Origin: Baffinella frigidus
Lineage: Eukaryota > Cryptophyceae > Cryptomonadales > Baffinellaceae
Direction: 5' to 3'
Length of the DNA: 10,684 bases
Assembly: GCA_026770585.1 (NCBI GenBank)
Contig: MU646470.1
Span: forward strand, 644,132-654,815
Below the pieces are notes generated by a model. The model made no database searches and was not told the origin of the DNA. It saw only the letters and a program-made list of their open reading frames with translations. Positions 1 to 5,920 of this stretch are shown in pieces. Every line of letters starts with the position of its first letter. The first letter of the stretch is position 1. The translations under genes and the position numbers were made by a program.

Positions 1-240
1 AGAGAGAGAGAGAGAGAGAAAGAGAGCAAGAGAGAGAGAGAGAGAAAGAGAGAGATAGAGAGAAAGAGAGAACGAGAGAGAGAGAGAGAGAGAGAGATAG
101 ATAGAGAGAGAGCGAGCGAGAGAGAGAGAGAGAGGTGGGGGAGAGAGAGGGGGGGAGAGAGAGCACGAGAGAGAGATAGAGAGAGAGCGAGAGATAGATA
201 GATAGATAGATAGAGATAGAGAGAGGCAGAGGGAGGGAGC

Positions 241-273
<33 letters not shown>

Positions 274-309
274 AGAGAGAGAGAGCGAGAGCGAGAGCAA
301 GAGAGAGAG

Positions 310-345
<36 letters not shown>

Positions 346-361
346 CAAGAGAGAGAGAGAG
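1..361. repeat. (GA)n microsatellite
   Basis: Almost pure GA dinucleotide repeat, interrupted by GC, CA and short G runs and by a (GATA)n patch near 190-215. It runs into the left edge of the window, so its full length is unknown. Long GA runs recur at 2229-2330 and 2403-2520, and as CT at 7980-8045. No gene is visible here. The purine-only strand could form triplex (H-)DNA; that is general knowledge of such tracts, not shown here. Confidence 0.97.
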
Positions 362-413
362 ATGGTACCGCGATGGAAGAAAGGAATGTCGTCGACCCGG
401 AAGCGGTACTGCA

Positions 414-513
414 GGTTAGGGTGTAGGGTTTAGGGTTTAGGGTTTAGGGTTGAGTGCTTAGGGTTGAGAGTTTAGGGTTTAGAGTTTAGGGTTTAGGGTT
501 TGGGGTTTTGGGG
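414..513 (+). repeat. Interstitial telomere-like tract, TTTAGGG type
   Basis: Multiple copies of TTTAGGG, some perfect and some degenerate (TGTAGGG, TTGAGGG, TTTGGGG, CTTAGGG). The G-rich strand is the + strand. It follows 50 bp of unassigned sequence after the GA tract. TTTAGGG is the Arabidopsis-type telomere unit. The degeneracy and position point to an interstitial or subterminal tract rather than an active chromosome end. Confidence 0.9.
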
Positions 514-554
514 AAAGCTCGAGGACGATGATTCAACGTGAGCGCATGTCCAAG

Positions 555-656
555 ATTTAGGGTTTGGGGTGCAGGGTTCAGGGTGTAGGGTGTAGGGTGT
601 AGGGTGTAGGGTGTAGGGAGTAGGGTGTAGGGTGTAGGGTGTATGGTGTAGGGTGT
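555..656 (+). repeat. Variant telomere-like array, TGTAGGG type
   Basis: Starts with TTTAGGG and TTTGGGG units, then switches to a nearly homogeneous run of about ten TGTAGGG units, with isolated variants (GAGTAGGG, TGTATGG). The uniformity of a single variant suggests local tandem amplification rather than random decay of TTTAGGG. Short unassigned sequence lies on both sides (514-554 and 657-705). Confidence 0.9.
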
Positions 657-705
657 GCCTGCAGCTTGATGACCTCCTCCTGGGCCCCAATCCCCTCCTG
701 ATTCA

Positions 706-828
706 GAGTTGAGGGTTCAGGGTTTAGGGTTTTAGGGTTTAGGGTTTAGGGTTTCGGTTTTAGGTTATAGGGTTTAGGGTTTAGGGTTTAGGGTTTAGGG
801 TTTAGGGTTTAGGTTTGGGGTGTAAGGT
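706..828 (+). repeat. Interstitial telomere-like tract, TTTAGGG type
   Basis: Contains two blocks of perfect TTTAGGG units, the longer at about 773-815 with six or so in register, plus degenerate units. It ends directly against the foldback at 833, as if that element had inserted at or within the telomere-like array. Confidence 0.92.
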
Positions 829-832
829 GTAT

Positions 833-972
833 CACCAGCCCTCTCAAGTGGCTCAAATAGTGCCCTGGAAGGACTTCGAATTTATTTGGCATCGGGGTCG
901 GATCCGACCCCGATGTCAAGGCAAATCAAAAATGTTCCAGAGTGCTATTTGAGCCACCTCCCAGGGCTAGTG
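833..972. mobile_element. Foldback element, 140 bp, near-complete palindrome
   Basis: Imperfect inverted repeat over its whole length. The outer arms share an AGCCCT/AGGGCT pair, and the next section pairs GGCTCAAATAG at 850-860 with CTATTTGAGCC at 945-955. The centre is a perfect 24-bp palindrome at 891-914 around GGATCC. There is no coding potential. The structure fits a MITE or foldback transposon relic. I do not see a convincing target-site duplication, so the insertion mechanism is unknown. Confidence 0.8.
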
Positions 973-1020
973 GGGTGCTAGATGCTCAAACCGTCGACCT
1001 TCTCCACCATCAGCGCACAC

Positions 1021-1149
1021 GTTACTTACTTAGTTAATTAGTTGGTTAGTTAGTTAGTTAGTTAGTTGGTTGGTTGATTGGTTATTTAGTCAGTTATTTA
1101 TTTATTTAGTTAGTTACTTACTTAGTTAGTTGGTTAGTTAGTTAGTTAC
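1021..1149. repeat. (GTTA)n tetranucleotide microsatellite
   Basis: Tandem GTTA units with frequent variants (GTTG, GTTACTTA, TTTA). Only about 50 bp of unassigned sequence separates it from the preceding foldback. Nothing else is seen in the stretch. Confidence 0.93.
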
Positions 1150-1223
1150 TACAGGGATCAGGGTGAACCGGTGGGAACGGGAACGTCGTGGGAATCTCGC
1201 GCCCCACCTCGTGCACCTGATGC

Positions 1224-1412
1224 GTTAGGGCTTAGGGTTTAGGGTTTAGGGTTTAGGGTTTGGGGTCTAGGGTTTGGGGAGCTGGGTTGAGGGTTTAGGG
1301 TTGAGGATTGAGGGTTTGGGGTGTGGGGTTAAGGGGTAAGAGTTAAGGGTTTGTGGTTTGGGGTTTCGGGTTTTGAGTTTAAGGTTCAGGGTTTAGGGTA
1401 TCCTGCTCCGCA
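1224..1412 (+). repeat. Degenerate telomere-like tract
   Basis: Begins with four good TTTAGGG units, then decays into TTTGGGG, TTGAGGG, TTAAGGG and similar derivatives up to about 1400. The gradient from perfect to degenerate units suggests different ages of amplification within one block. Confidence 0.88.
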
Positions 1413-1437
1413 ACGTTCTGCGGCAAAGAATCAAAAC

Positions 1438-1504
1438 AGGGTTTAGGGTTTAGGGTTTAGGGTTGAGGTTTCAGGGTTTAGGTCTCAGGGTGTAGGTTTT
1501 AGAG
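1438..1504 (+). repeat. Telomere-like tract
   Basis: Three perfect TTTAGGG units followed by degenerate ones. It is separated from the previous block by a 25-bp interruption (1413-1437) of unrelated sequence. It ends just before the direct-repeat pair at 1508. Confidence 0.88.
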
Positions 1505-1507
1505 ACC

Positions 1508-1697
1508 GATCTCTGGGATGTGTTTGACCATGGGCAAACGGCTTGACCGTTTGGCCAAACGTGCCCGTGTAATAGAACGCTATTGTGTGGCAATTTCCAC
1601 TGCGAAAAACCGGTTGCGTTACATGATTCGGAGAATCGATCTCTTGGATGTGTTTGACCATATGTTCATGGGCAAACGGCTTGACCGTTTGGCCAAA
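1508..1697 (+). repeat. Direct repeat pair with an in-frame short ORF
   Basis: Two copies of a 52-60 bp unit (1508-1559 and 1638-1697) lie about 130 bp apart. The second carries an extra 8 bp (ATGTTCAT) after GACCAT. Each unit contains a hairpin, AAACGG / CCGTTT, around CTTGA. A 60-codon frame from 1518 to 1700 reads through both, so the peptide carries MGKRLDRLAK twice, once near its start and once at its end. The peptide is basic and matches no family I recognise. It is most likely repeat-derived, since the frame is retained over only 60 codons. Confidence 0.7.
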
Positions 1698-1992
1698 TGA
1701 GCCCCATGAGATAGTTTATTGATCACAAGACCAGCATGACCACATTCCAAGACCCCCTGCGGGGGTTTTGGTACTTCAAGGATCTGGAGTTCTCTCACAC
1801 GTTTTCATGCGTGCCATGTCCCATGCGTGCCCCGTGGTCAAAGCCTAAACCCTCGCGAGAACACAGCTGACATGCCACTGTGGGTATTTAAGGGGATAGA
1901 CCCCAACAACCAAACTACCAACCGATATGTGGCAGTCGTCCTCAGGGATATCTGCAACCCATAACACAGACCCTGGAACCCCTGATAACCCT
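1698..1992. other. Unassigned sequence, no gene seen
   Basis: No recognisable gene. It holds a strong short hairpin at 1753-1765 (CCCCC-TGC-GGGGG, followed by TTTT) and a GCGTGCC motif repeated three times between 1810 and 1830. A minus-strand frame of 88 codons (1838-2104) crosses this region and the G repeat but resembles no known protein. Part of it is repeated at 3640-3758, so it is treated as a repeat shadow. Confidence 0.5.
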
Positions 1993-2069
1993 GCTTCTTC
2001 TTCTTTATTACTCTCGATACAGGTCCTAAATGAGGCCCTTGAGCCTTGAGTTGAGTGATGCAAAAGTCT
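1993..2069 (-). repeat. Dispersed repeat G, copy 1 (inverted)
   Basis: The reverse complement matches the + strand at 3641-3758. Shared features are ATCACTC, AAGGCTCAAGGGC, then AGGACCTGTAT, GAGAGTAATAAAGAAGAAG. This copy has a single AAGGCTCAAGGGC unit where copy 2 has nearly three. The AATAAAG inside a purine-rich end could be a poly(A)-signal-bearing 3' end, but that is inference. Confidence 0.8.
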
Positions 2070-2135
2070 ATGAGCCTTAAGACACGGGCCCGCCTCAGAG
2101 ACAAGAGCTATAATGGCTCCAACGTCAAAAGCAGG

Positions 2136-2153
2136 CTAAACTCTAAACCCTGA
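2136..2153 (-). repeat. Short telomere-like remnant, C-strand
   Basis: Two to three degenerate CTAAACC units on the + strand, so the G-rich strand is the minus strand, opposite to the blocks at 414-1504. Too short to be more than a remnant. Confidence 0.5.
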
Positions 2154-2200
2154 GACCTCCGGGATGCGGACTTCGATGCTCTTCTCGTGGTTCTTCCCCA

Positions 2201-2228
2201 GCACTGACACGATGGCCCCGATCGTTCC

Positions 2229-2265
<37 letters not shown>

Positions 2266-2400
2266 CAGAGAGAGAGAGAAAGAGCGAGGCAGAGAGAGAG
2301 AGAGAGAGCGAGAGCGAGAGAGGCAGAGTGAGTGTGTGTGTGAGAGAGGGAGGGTTATGGGATATGCCCCGAGCACTGACACGATGGCCCCAATCGTTCC

Positions 2401-2432
<32 letters not shown>

Positions 2433-2464
2433 GCAGAGAGAGAGAGAGAGCGAGCGAGAGAGGC

Positions 2465-2496
<32 letters not shown>

Positions 2497-2709
2497 AGAG
2501 AGGCAAAGAGAGAGAGAGCGAGGGTTGTGGGATATGCCCCGAGTATTGACACGATGACCCCGACTGTTCCTGCCAATCATGTATTTGTTAAGGGGTGTAG
2601 CGCGTACCGACTATTTTTAGTTTTGTTACATTTATGATATATGAGCCATTTACTTTTATTTGTGGATGTTGGCCCCGACGTTTCTTGCGAGAGGGGGTTG
2701 CGGGGTATG
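2201..2709 (+). repeat. ~170-bp macrosatellite with embedded GA runs
   Basis: Three clear units start with GCACTGACACGATGGCCCC or a close variant at 2201, 2373 and 2543 (offsets 172 and 170). The first two continue with TCGTTCCTGCGAGAG into a long GA microsatellite, then GAGGGTT.TGGGATATGCCCC leads into the next unit. The third lacks the GA run. A fourth, degenerate echo is at about 2663-2709 (GGCCCCGACG..CTTGCGAGAG..GGGGTATGG). All long frames here translate GA/CT runs and are not genes. Confidence 0.88.
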
Positions 2710-2712
2710 GTT

Positions 2713-2850
2713 CTACACGGTGGACTACGGACCTTTCATCAAAAGTCAACTTGCCCAGGAGACCGTCAACTTCAAGGATTTTCTGATGCAAATTTGGTCA
2801 CGTTACTGCTAAATCTGGCGGAACCGAAACCCTCGTAGCCCATCGTGTGG
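2713..2850 (-). mobile_element. TIR element, family A2, copy 1
   Basis: About 138 bp. Terminal inverted repeats are TACACGGTGGACTACGG at the left and CGTAGCCCATCGTGTGG at the right. Its reverse complement aligns along its length with 4862-5007, sharing AGATTTAGC.GTAACGTGACC, then AAGTTGACTTTTGA.GAAAGG and GTCCACCGTGT. It is non-coding, and the size and TIRs fit a MITE. No clear target duplication is seen. Homology between two separate loci in opposite orientation supports mobility. Confidence 0.83.
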
Positions 2851-2938
2851 ACATGTGTAAATACCCAAAACGACTCAAGACACAGCAGGAAGACATGAGA
2901 GAGTGGGCACTCCGAAGGCTACAAGGAATCAGCCGCCC

Positions 2939-2990
2939 TGGATATCCGGGGTCACGTGACCACCTGGATATCCGGGGTAACGTGACCATA
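2939..2990 (+). repeat. 26-bp tandem repeat, two units
   Basis: Units at 2939-2964 and 2965-2990 share TGGATATCCGGGGT.ACGTGACCA. Each combines GATATC and an ACGTGACC box. A third related copy in reverse orientation is at 7905-7929, which makes this a dispersed motif and not just a local duplication. Confidence 0.85.
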
Positions 2991-3025
2991 CCGGTACACA
3001 CCGAAGAAAAGGATCCAATTCCAGT

Positions 3026-3127
3026 TCCCTGTAGCTGAGTGGGTAAGGACCTTTGAACTGCGGGTATGAGACCGCCTTGGTCTTGTCATTCGGAGGGCTC
3101 TTGAAGAAGGATGACGAGACCTACAGG
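3026..3127 (+). other. tRNA-like / Pol III-like segment upstream of SINE-like copy 1
   Basis: TAGCTGAGTGG near 3032 fits the tRNA A-box consensus TRGYNNARNNG. The following bases (GGACCTTTGAACTGCGG) resemble a tRNA D-arm to anticodon-arm transition. The recognisable T-arm and CCA-side acceptor expected of a tRNA are missing, so this is not a working tRNA gene. The segment also folds: CCCTGTA pairs with TACAGGG (3121-3128), and a 13-bp stem at about 3078-3121 pairs GGTCTTGTCATTC with GGATGACGAGACC, including G-T pairs. It may be a tRNA-derived relic, or chance. Confidence 0.3.
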
Positions 3128-3303
3128 GTAGGAGTTGGAGTTACAATCCATCCGGAACATGCGCGAATGAGCGGCCGACACGGGGTACAGTAATGTCACA
3201 ATGCGTAGCATGTGAGACACTGACGCTGCTTGTTTGGCAATAAATCATCAATCTCTCTCTGACGGTGGGCAGTCTGCTCCCAGAAGTGAGAGGACCTACA
3301 GGG
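3118..3303 (+). mobile_element. SINE-like element, copy 1, with candidate TSD
   Basis: The element begins GTAGGAG at 3128 and shares with copies at 5551 and 8896 a B-box-like GGAGTTACAATCC (tRNA B-box GGTTCRANNCC, two differences). It also shares GAGCGGCCGACACGGGG, ACAGTAATG, CACAATGCGTAGCATGTG, CACTGACGCTG, and the end GTTTGGCAATAAATCATCAA plus a (TC)n tail to 3260. GACCTACAGG lies at 3118-3127 and again at 3293-3302, a candidate 10-bp target duplication. About 30 bp of extra sequence sit between the tail and the right duplication. There is no ORF; it would depend on an autonomous retroelement elsewhere. Known SINEs show exactly this combination of short non-coding body, simple-sequence tail and variable TSD. 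Confidence 0.72.
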
Positions 3304-3319
3304 GTACCTCGCTCATAAG

Positions 3320-3426
3320 AAACCGCCACCCCCCTAGGACCACCATAGGGCCCTGGGCATAGGGCTACTGTAGGGTCCTATGGGGGGGCGGTTTCGCTAC
3401 TGTAGGGTCCTATGGGGGGGCGGTTT
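3320..3426. repeat. GC-rich foldback with duplicated right arm
   Basis: Left arm AACCGCC..CCCCCTAGGACC pairs with GGTCCTA.GGGGGGGCGGTT at the right. The right arm occurs twice in tandem as a ~32-bp unit (GCTACTGTAGGGTCC..GGCGGTTT, 3364-3395 and 3396-3426). The phrase CTAC.GTAGGGTCCTA also occurs inside A1 elements, so this may be a rearranged relative. No coding potential. Confidence 0.68.
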
Positions 3427-3602
3427 ATAAATTATGAATCTCTCTTGAAGAGACCTGCGACGAGAGGAAAACCACGGTTGTTGAGTACACTTCACTGCAA
3501 ATCCAAATATGGCCGGGGATTTTGTAAAAGTCAATTCACCCACAAAATCAGTCAACTTAGAAACGAGGTACCCAGCTTGGGTACTTCGAAAATCGATTTT
3601 CG
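3427..3602. other. Unassigned sequence with family-wide motif
   Basis: No gene supported. It contains AGTCAATTCACC at 3529-3540, related to the AGTCAATTCCCC motif in foldbacks at 9435 and 10157. A palindromic GGTACCCAGCTTGGGTACT lies near 3567, and a frame of 175 codons (3412-3939) passes through. That frame runs across three different repeats and has no recognisable domain. Confidence 0.45.
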
Positions 3603-3758
3603 CCTTGAGTTGACTAATACAAAAATTCCGCCCTGGCAGTGGATTTGTGTATCACTCGAAGCAAGGCTCAAGGGCACTCGACACCAGGCTCAAGGGCACT
3701 CGACGCAAGGCTCAAGGGCCTACCTAGGACCTGTATTGAGAGTAATAAAGAAGAAGAG
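3603..3758 (+). repeat. Dispersed repeat G, copy 2, with 22-bp minisatellite
   Basis: Left part folds on itself: CCTTGAGTTGACTAATACAA (3603-3622) pairs imperfectly with the segment ending CGAAGCAAGG at 3666. Then come 2.7 tandem copies of a 22-bp unit, CAAGGCTCAAGGGCACTCGA plus two bases, at 3662, 3684 and 3706. The right part, AGGACCTGTATTGAGAG and TAATAAAGAAGAAG, matches copy 1 (1993-2069, opposite strand). The minisatellite expansion is specific to this copy. Confidence 0.8.
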
Positions 3759-3835
3759 AAGAGTTGCTCCGCGCGGTCACTTACTTCTTTGCTTGACCCC
3801 CCCACCCCCCCTATTGTGTCATTCCGTGCTGGAGC

Positions 3836-3999
3836 TACCAACACAGCGGGCTACGAAGGGATTTTCGGCCCACTTCGAGCCACCTTTCCGTTACCTTATC
3901 CGTAAGAACCCCCATGTCCCTACGGGTTGCCTACCTTAGGGTCCTAGGTCTTATCGCTGAGGGGTCATTCGAAATCCATTCGAAGTCCGCTGTGTGGTA
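3836..3999 (+). mobile_element. TIR element, family A1, copy 1
   Basis: About 160 bp. Left TIR ACACAGCGGGCTACGAAGGG and right TIR CGAAGTCCGCTGTGT, the outermost bases extending the pairing to TACC/GGTA with a one-base offset. The core shares TTTCCGTTACCTTATCCGTA, CCCTACGGGTTGCCTACC and TAGGGTCCTAGGTCT with copies at 6264-6423 and 7611-7770. It is non-coding. The right end has picked up extra matches that obscure the target duplication. Size and TIRs indicate a MITE; the superfamily is not certain. Confidence 0.87.
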
Positions 4000-4081
4000 A
4001 ATTCAGAAATCAGAATTCAGCGGTACAGGGAAAGCTTCAACTTGAAGAGGCGTGCCAGCGGGACTCCTCAGGGTGAGAATC

Positions 4082-4174
4082 AATTCCGGCATCAACCGGT
4101 TCCGGCATCCCGTATGGTGCTACGGTATGCCGTAGCAACCTAAGGAATGCTGAAATCAGGTTGATGCCGGAATT
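4082..4174. mobile_element. Foldback B, perfect 16-bp TIRs
   Basis: AATTCCGGCATCAACC at 4082-4097 is the exact reverse complement of 4159-4174. Inside is a second hairpin, TGCTACGG-TATG-CCGTAGCA (4118-4137). GGTTCCGGCATCCC repeats the TIR motif just inside the left end. Related motifs (GGTTGATGCCGGAA, GCTGCGGAATGCCGGG) appear at 7591-7834. The element is about 93 bp and non-coding. Confidence 0.82.
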
Positions 4175-4237
4175 AGGGTGCCCCCCCTTGGTTTGGGGCG
4201 GTGGGTACTCACATCTTAGGGGTTGGAGTTACGATCG

Positions 4238-4433
4238 AGGGTTTGGGGTTCAGGGTTTGGAGATTAGGGCTTAGGGTTTAGGGTGTAGGGTTTAGGGTGT
4301 AGGGTTGAGGGTGTAGGGTTTAGGGTTCAAGGTTTAGGGTTTAGGGTTTAGGGTTTAGGGTTTAGGGTTTAGGGTTTAGGGTTTCGGGTTCAGGGTTTAG
4401 GGTTTAGGGTTTAGGGTTGAAGGTGTAGGCACA
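4238..4433 (+). repeat. Interstitial telomere-like tract, longest pure TTTAGGG run
   Basis: Starts with degenerate TTTGGGG, TGTAGGG and CTTAGGG units. About eight consecutive TTTAGGG units follow around 4328-4382, then a few more after a TTTCGGG-TTCAGGG interruption. The G-rich strand is +. It lies between foldback B and an unassigned segment. Confidence 0.93.
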
Positions 4434-4742
4434 GACATCACACGTGAGCTGCGATTTCGGAGACCAGATGCTGCCGAGGTTCTCCGGAACCGTGGGCCCC
4501 CACCTGGCGACGGGTTCCGGAGAATCAGGCCTCTACATTGGAGAGCTCAATGCGATCCGAAAGCAAAAACAAATGCTTTCTCTGCAGATCCTTTTTACGG
4601 AAGAGGGCGTGTCGTTGGGCCATGTTGGGAGAAATTCACATCTCAAGGACCGAACGGTTGGGGTTTCGGGTCTCGGGTTTCGGGCCGCTGCCGAGCGAAG
4701 AGGGAACAACTTGAAACGTCAAAAGTCCGTTCACCTGCAATC
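4434..4742 (+). other. Unassigned segment with a 106-codon open frame
   Basis: A frame runs from ATG 4444 to the stop at 4764. The peptide is mixed-composition and basic in its second half, with no domain, signal or family I recognise. The DNA holds a perfect inverted repeat, TTCTCCGGAACC (4480-4491) with GGTTCCGGAGAA (4513-4524). Coding status is doubtful, because the frame runs into the tandem repeat at 4757. An exon cannot be excluded, but no splice-bounded conserved protein is visible. Confidence 0.25.
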
Positions 4743-4820
4743 CATGTCCAGATTCTGGACATGACTGTCTTATGGACATGACTGTCTTATAAGCGTTCGA
4801 TTCTGAACATGACTGTCTTG
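4743..4820. repeat. Palindrome plus three-unit tandem repeat
   Basis: CATGTCCAGA-T-TCTGGACATG at 4743-4763 is a perfect palindrome with a one-base centre. Overlapping it, GACATGACTGTCTTA recurs at 4758-4772 and 4775-4789, and with two changes at 4806-4820. Confidence 0.82.
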
Positions 4821-4861
4821 AATGTGCCGAGTTCGCTCGACCGCGCTTCGGGTTTTGGGTT

Positions 4862-5007
4862 CCACACGGTGGGCTTCGAGGGTTTCGGGACCCCTAGATT
4901 TAGCGGTAACGTGACCAAATTTGTCACGTTACCGCCAAATTTTCGAAAAGTTAACTGCCCGCAGGGTAAGTTGACTTTTGAGGAAAGGTTCGTAGTCCAC
5001 CGTGTGG
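4862..5007 (+). mobile_element. TIR element, family A2, copy 2
   Basis: 146 bp bounded by CCACACGGTGGGCTTCGAG and CGTAGTCCACCGTGTGG. It aligns with the reverse complement of 2713-2850. Inside is a perfect hairpin, GCGGTAACGTGAC and GTCACGTTACCGC with a 7-bp loop (about 4904-4936). GTTGACTTTTGAGG near the right end is shared with 9405. No ORF of its own. Its TIRs resemble those of A1 (CACAG.GGGCTTCGAAGGG), so A1 and A2 probably belong to one superfamily. Confidence 0.85.
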
Positions 5008-5039
5008 TTAGGGACGGGTCCGGAGACCCGAGTCAGATT

Positions 5040-5179
5040 TCGTCTCGGAAAATAACTGAATCAGTTCCTTTTGAATATCAGGTTGAATAGGAGAAATTAG
5101 GCAGGGCACAGGAAATTCAAGTAGGCCTCTCCTAATTAAATAAAAAATAGGAAACTGATTCAGTTATCTTTTGAGATGA
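5040..5179. mobile_element. Foldback element, 140 bp
   Basis: Left arm TCGTCTC..AAATAACTGAATCAGTT (5040-5066) pairs with AACTGATTCAGTTATCTTTT then GAGATGA (to 5179). Short internal matches continue the pairing (AGGAGAAATTAG with CTCCTAATTAA). It is AT-rich compared with its surroundings and non-coding. No target duplication could be assigned. Confidence 0.78.
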
Positions 5180-5190
5180 GATCATCTCCT

Positions 5191-5260
5191 ATCTCTCGCA
5201 CTAGAGAGAGTCATATCTCTCTCACTAGAGACAACTCGTGTCCCTTTTGACACCTCATGT
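5191..5260. repeat. Short hairpin-forming tandem repeats
   Basis: ATCTCTCGCACTAGAGA (5191-5207) is repeated with one change at 5215-5231. Each is a small hairpin (TCTC/GAGA). This is followed by CTCGTGTCCC and CTCATGTCCC, another short repeat pair. Confidence 0.65.
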
Positions 5261-5537
5261 CCCGTGTGTTTCCAAGGGGAAAGCGCGTCTGGGTCCAGGT
5301 GATTTTTGCCACACGAGAATGCTAGAGGGGACTATGTAAAACCAATGTGCTTTTAAAAGTGGGCATTTGTGTAGTAACTTTCGTTGATTGGTCACGTAAC
5401 CAGCCATATATTGGCCAGTCGCGAGGTTGGAACACCTTATCCCGGTACAAATATTTACAACCCCACATATGAATAGGATCCCCCAGCATTCTCGAGTGGT
5501 TCAGTTGGAACTCAAGTACAGATTGTCGCGTATCTCT
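5261..5537. other. Unassigned sequence, no gene seen
   Basis: No open frame of note. Motifs seen: GTGTAGTAACTTTC at 5369-5382, identical to the right arm of the foldback at 7208-7344, and TGGTCACGTAACCA near 5389, a variant of the recurrent TCACGT box. TGGTTCAGTTG near 5494 matches the tRNA A-box consensus, 50 bp before the SINE-like copy, within GAGTGGTTCAGTTGGAACTC, which could form a D-arm-like stem. Confidence 0.4.
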
Positions 5538-5693
5538 TCTGTGGTGAGGTGTAGGAGGTGGAGTTAAAGTTCATCCGAAAAATGCTCGAATGAGCGGCCG
5601 ACACGGGGAACAGTAATGGTACAATGCGTAGCATGTGCGACACTGACGCTGACTGTTTGGCAATAAATTATCAATCTCTCTCTGTGGTGAGGT
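5538..5693 (+). mobile_element. SINE-like element, copy 2, with 13-bp TSD
   Basis: The cleanest of the three copies. TCTGTGGTGAGGT occurs exactly at 5538-5550 and 5681-5693, and everything between is the element. It starts GTAGGAGGTGGAG at 5551 and runs through GAGCGGCCGACACGGGG, ACAATGCGTAGCATGTGCG and GACTGTTTGGCAATAAATTA to a (TC)n tail ending at 5680. That gives a ~130-bp unit with no ORF. A GTTAAAGTTC box near 5563 is one or two changes from a tRNA B-box, but no A-box lies inside the element. The right duplication belongs to the foldback at 5686-5795, so insertion occurred at that foldback's edge. Confidence 0.8.
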
Positions 5694-5795
5694 AGGAGGG
5701 AGAGGCGATGTGAGTGTAATACAAAGCACCAAGCACCAAGCGGGCTGCTTGGTGCTTTGTGTGACACGCGCATCGTCTCTCGCTCCCACCCCACC
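5686..5795. mobile_element. Long-stem foldback, 110 bp
   Basis: Arms of about 48 bp. The innermost 14 bp pair perfectly (ACAAAGCACCAAGC with GCTTGGTGCTTTGT), and pairing continues outward through GAGAGGCGATG / CATCGTCTCTC to GGTGAGGTAGG / CCCACCCCACC. The loop is about 12 nt, starting with a second CCAAGC. Non-coding. The stem length suits either a foldback transposon or a transcript-level hairpin. Confidence 0.8.
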
Positions 5796-5845
5796 ATTGA
5801 AGAGACAGGACAACCACGCCAGCGTGCTGGAAGGGTTAGCCAAAC

Positions 5846-5915
5846 GTCAATTCCCTGGCATGAATAAGGGGAAATTGTTGACTTTTGGCGTCGCCGAACG
5901 CCAATTTTGGCGTTC
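5846..5915. repeat. Two adjacent short hairpins
   Basis: GTCAATTCCC (5846-5855) pairs imperfectly with GGGGAAATTGTTGAC (to 5882). GAACGCCAA-TT-TTGGCGTTC is perfect at 5896-5915. The first uses the same GTCAATTCCC motif as longer foldbacks at 9435 and 10157. Confidence 0.65.
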
Positions 5916-5920
5916 CCAAA

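Noticed and set aside
414-828. True chromosome end
   Set aside because: Tracts are degenerate, repeatedly interrupted by non-telomeric DNA, and sequence continues on both sides.
1753-1769. Bacterial rho-independent terminator (GC stem plus T run)
   Set aside because: The stem is only 5 bp, the T run 4, no upstream bacterial gene exists and the context is eukaryotic.
2108-2580. Long frames encoding Ser/Leu-rich or Arg/Glu-rich proteins
   Set aside because: They are translations of GA/CT microsatellites, open in several frames on both strands at once, and carry no domain.
2201-2580. CRISPR array
   Set aside because: Units of ~170 bp with GA-filled spacing are not short repeats with unique spacers, and no cas gene is present.
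3026-3098. Functional tRNA gene
   Set aside because: An A-box-like D-arm region is present but no matching T-arm/B-box at tRNA spacing and no complete cloverleaf.
3662-3722. Dinoflagellate spliced-leader sequence (shares GGCTCAAG)
   Set aside because: Only the last 8 bases match the known 22-nt leader; the preceding conserved part is absent, and the phrase is part of a 22-bp tandem repeat.
3412-3939. 175-codon frame on the + strand
   Set aside because: It crosses the GC-rich foldback, repeat G with its 22-bp minisatellite and the start of an A1 element. No recognisable protein; the overlapping frame at 3639-3905 is equally open.
4862-5007. Target duplication for the A2 copies
   Set aside because: GGGTT-like bases occur on both sides of 4862-5007 but do not align as an equal-length direct repeat; nothing credible flanks 2713-2850 either.
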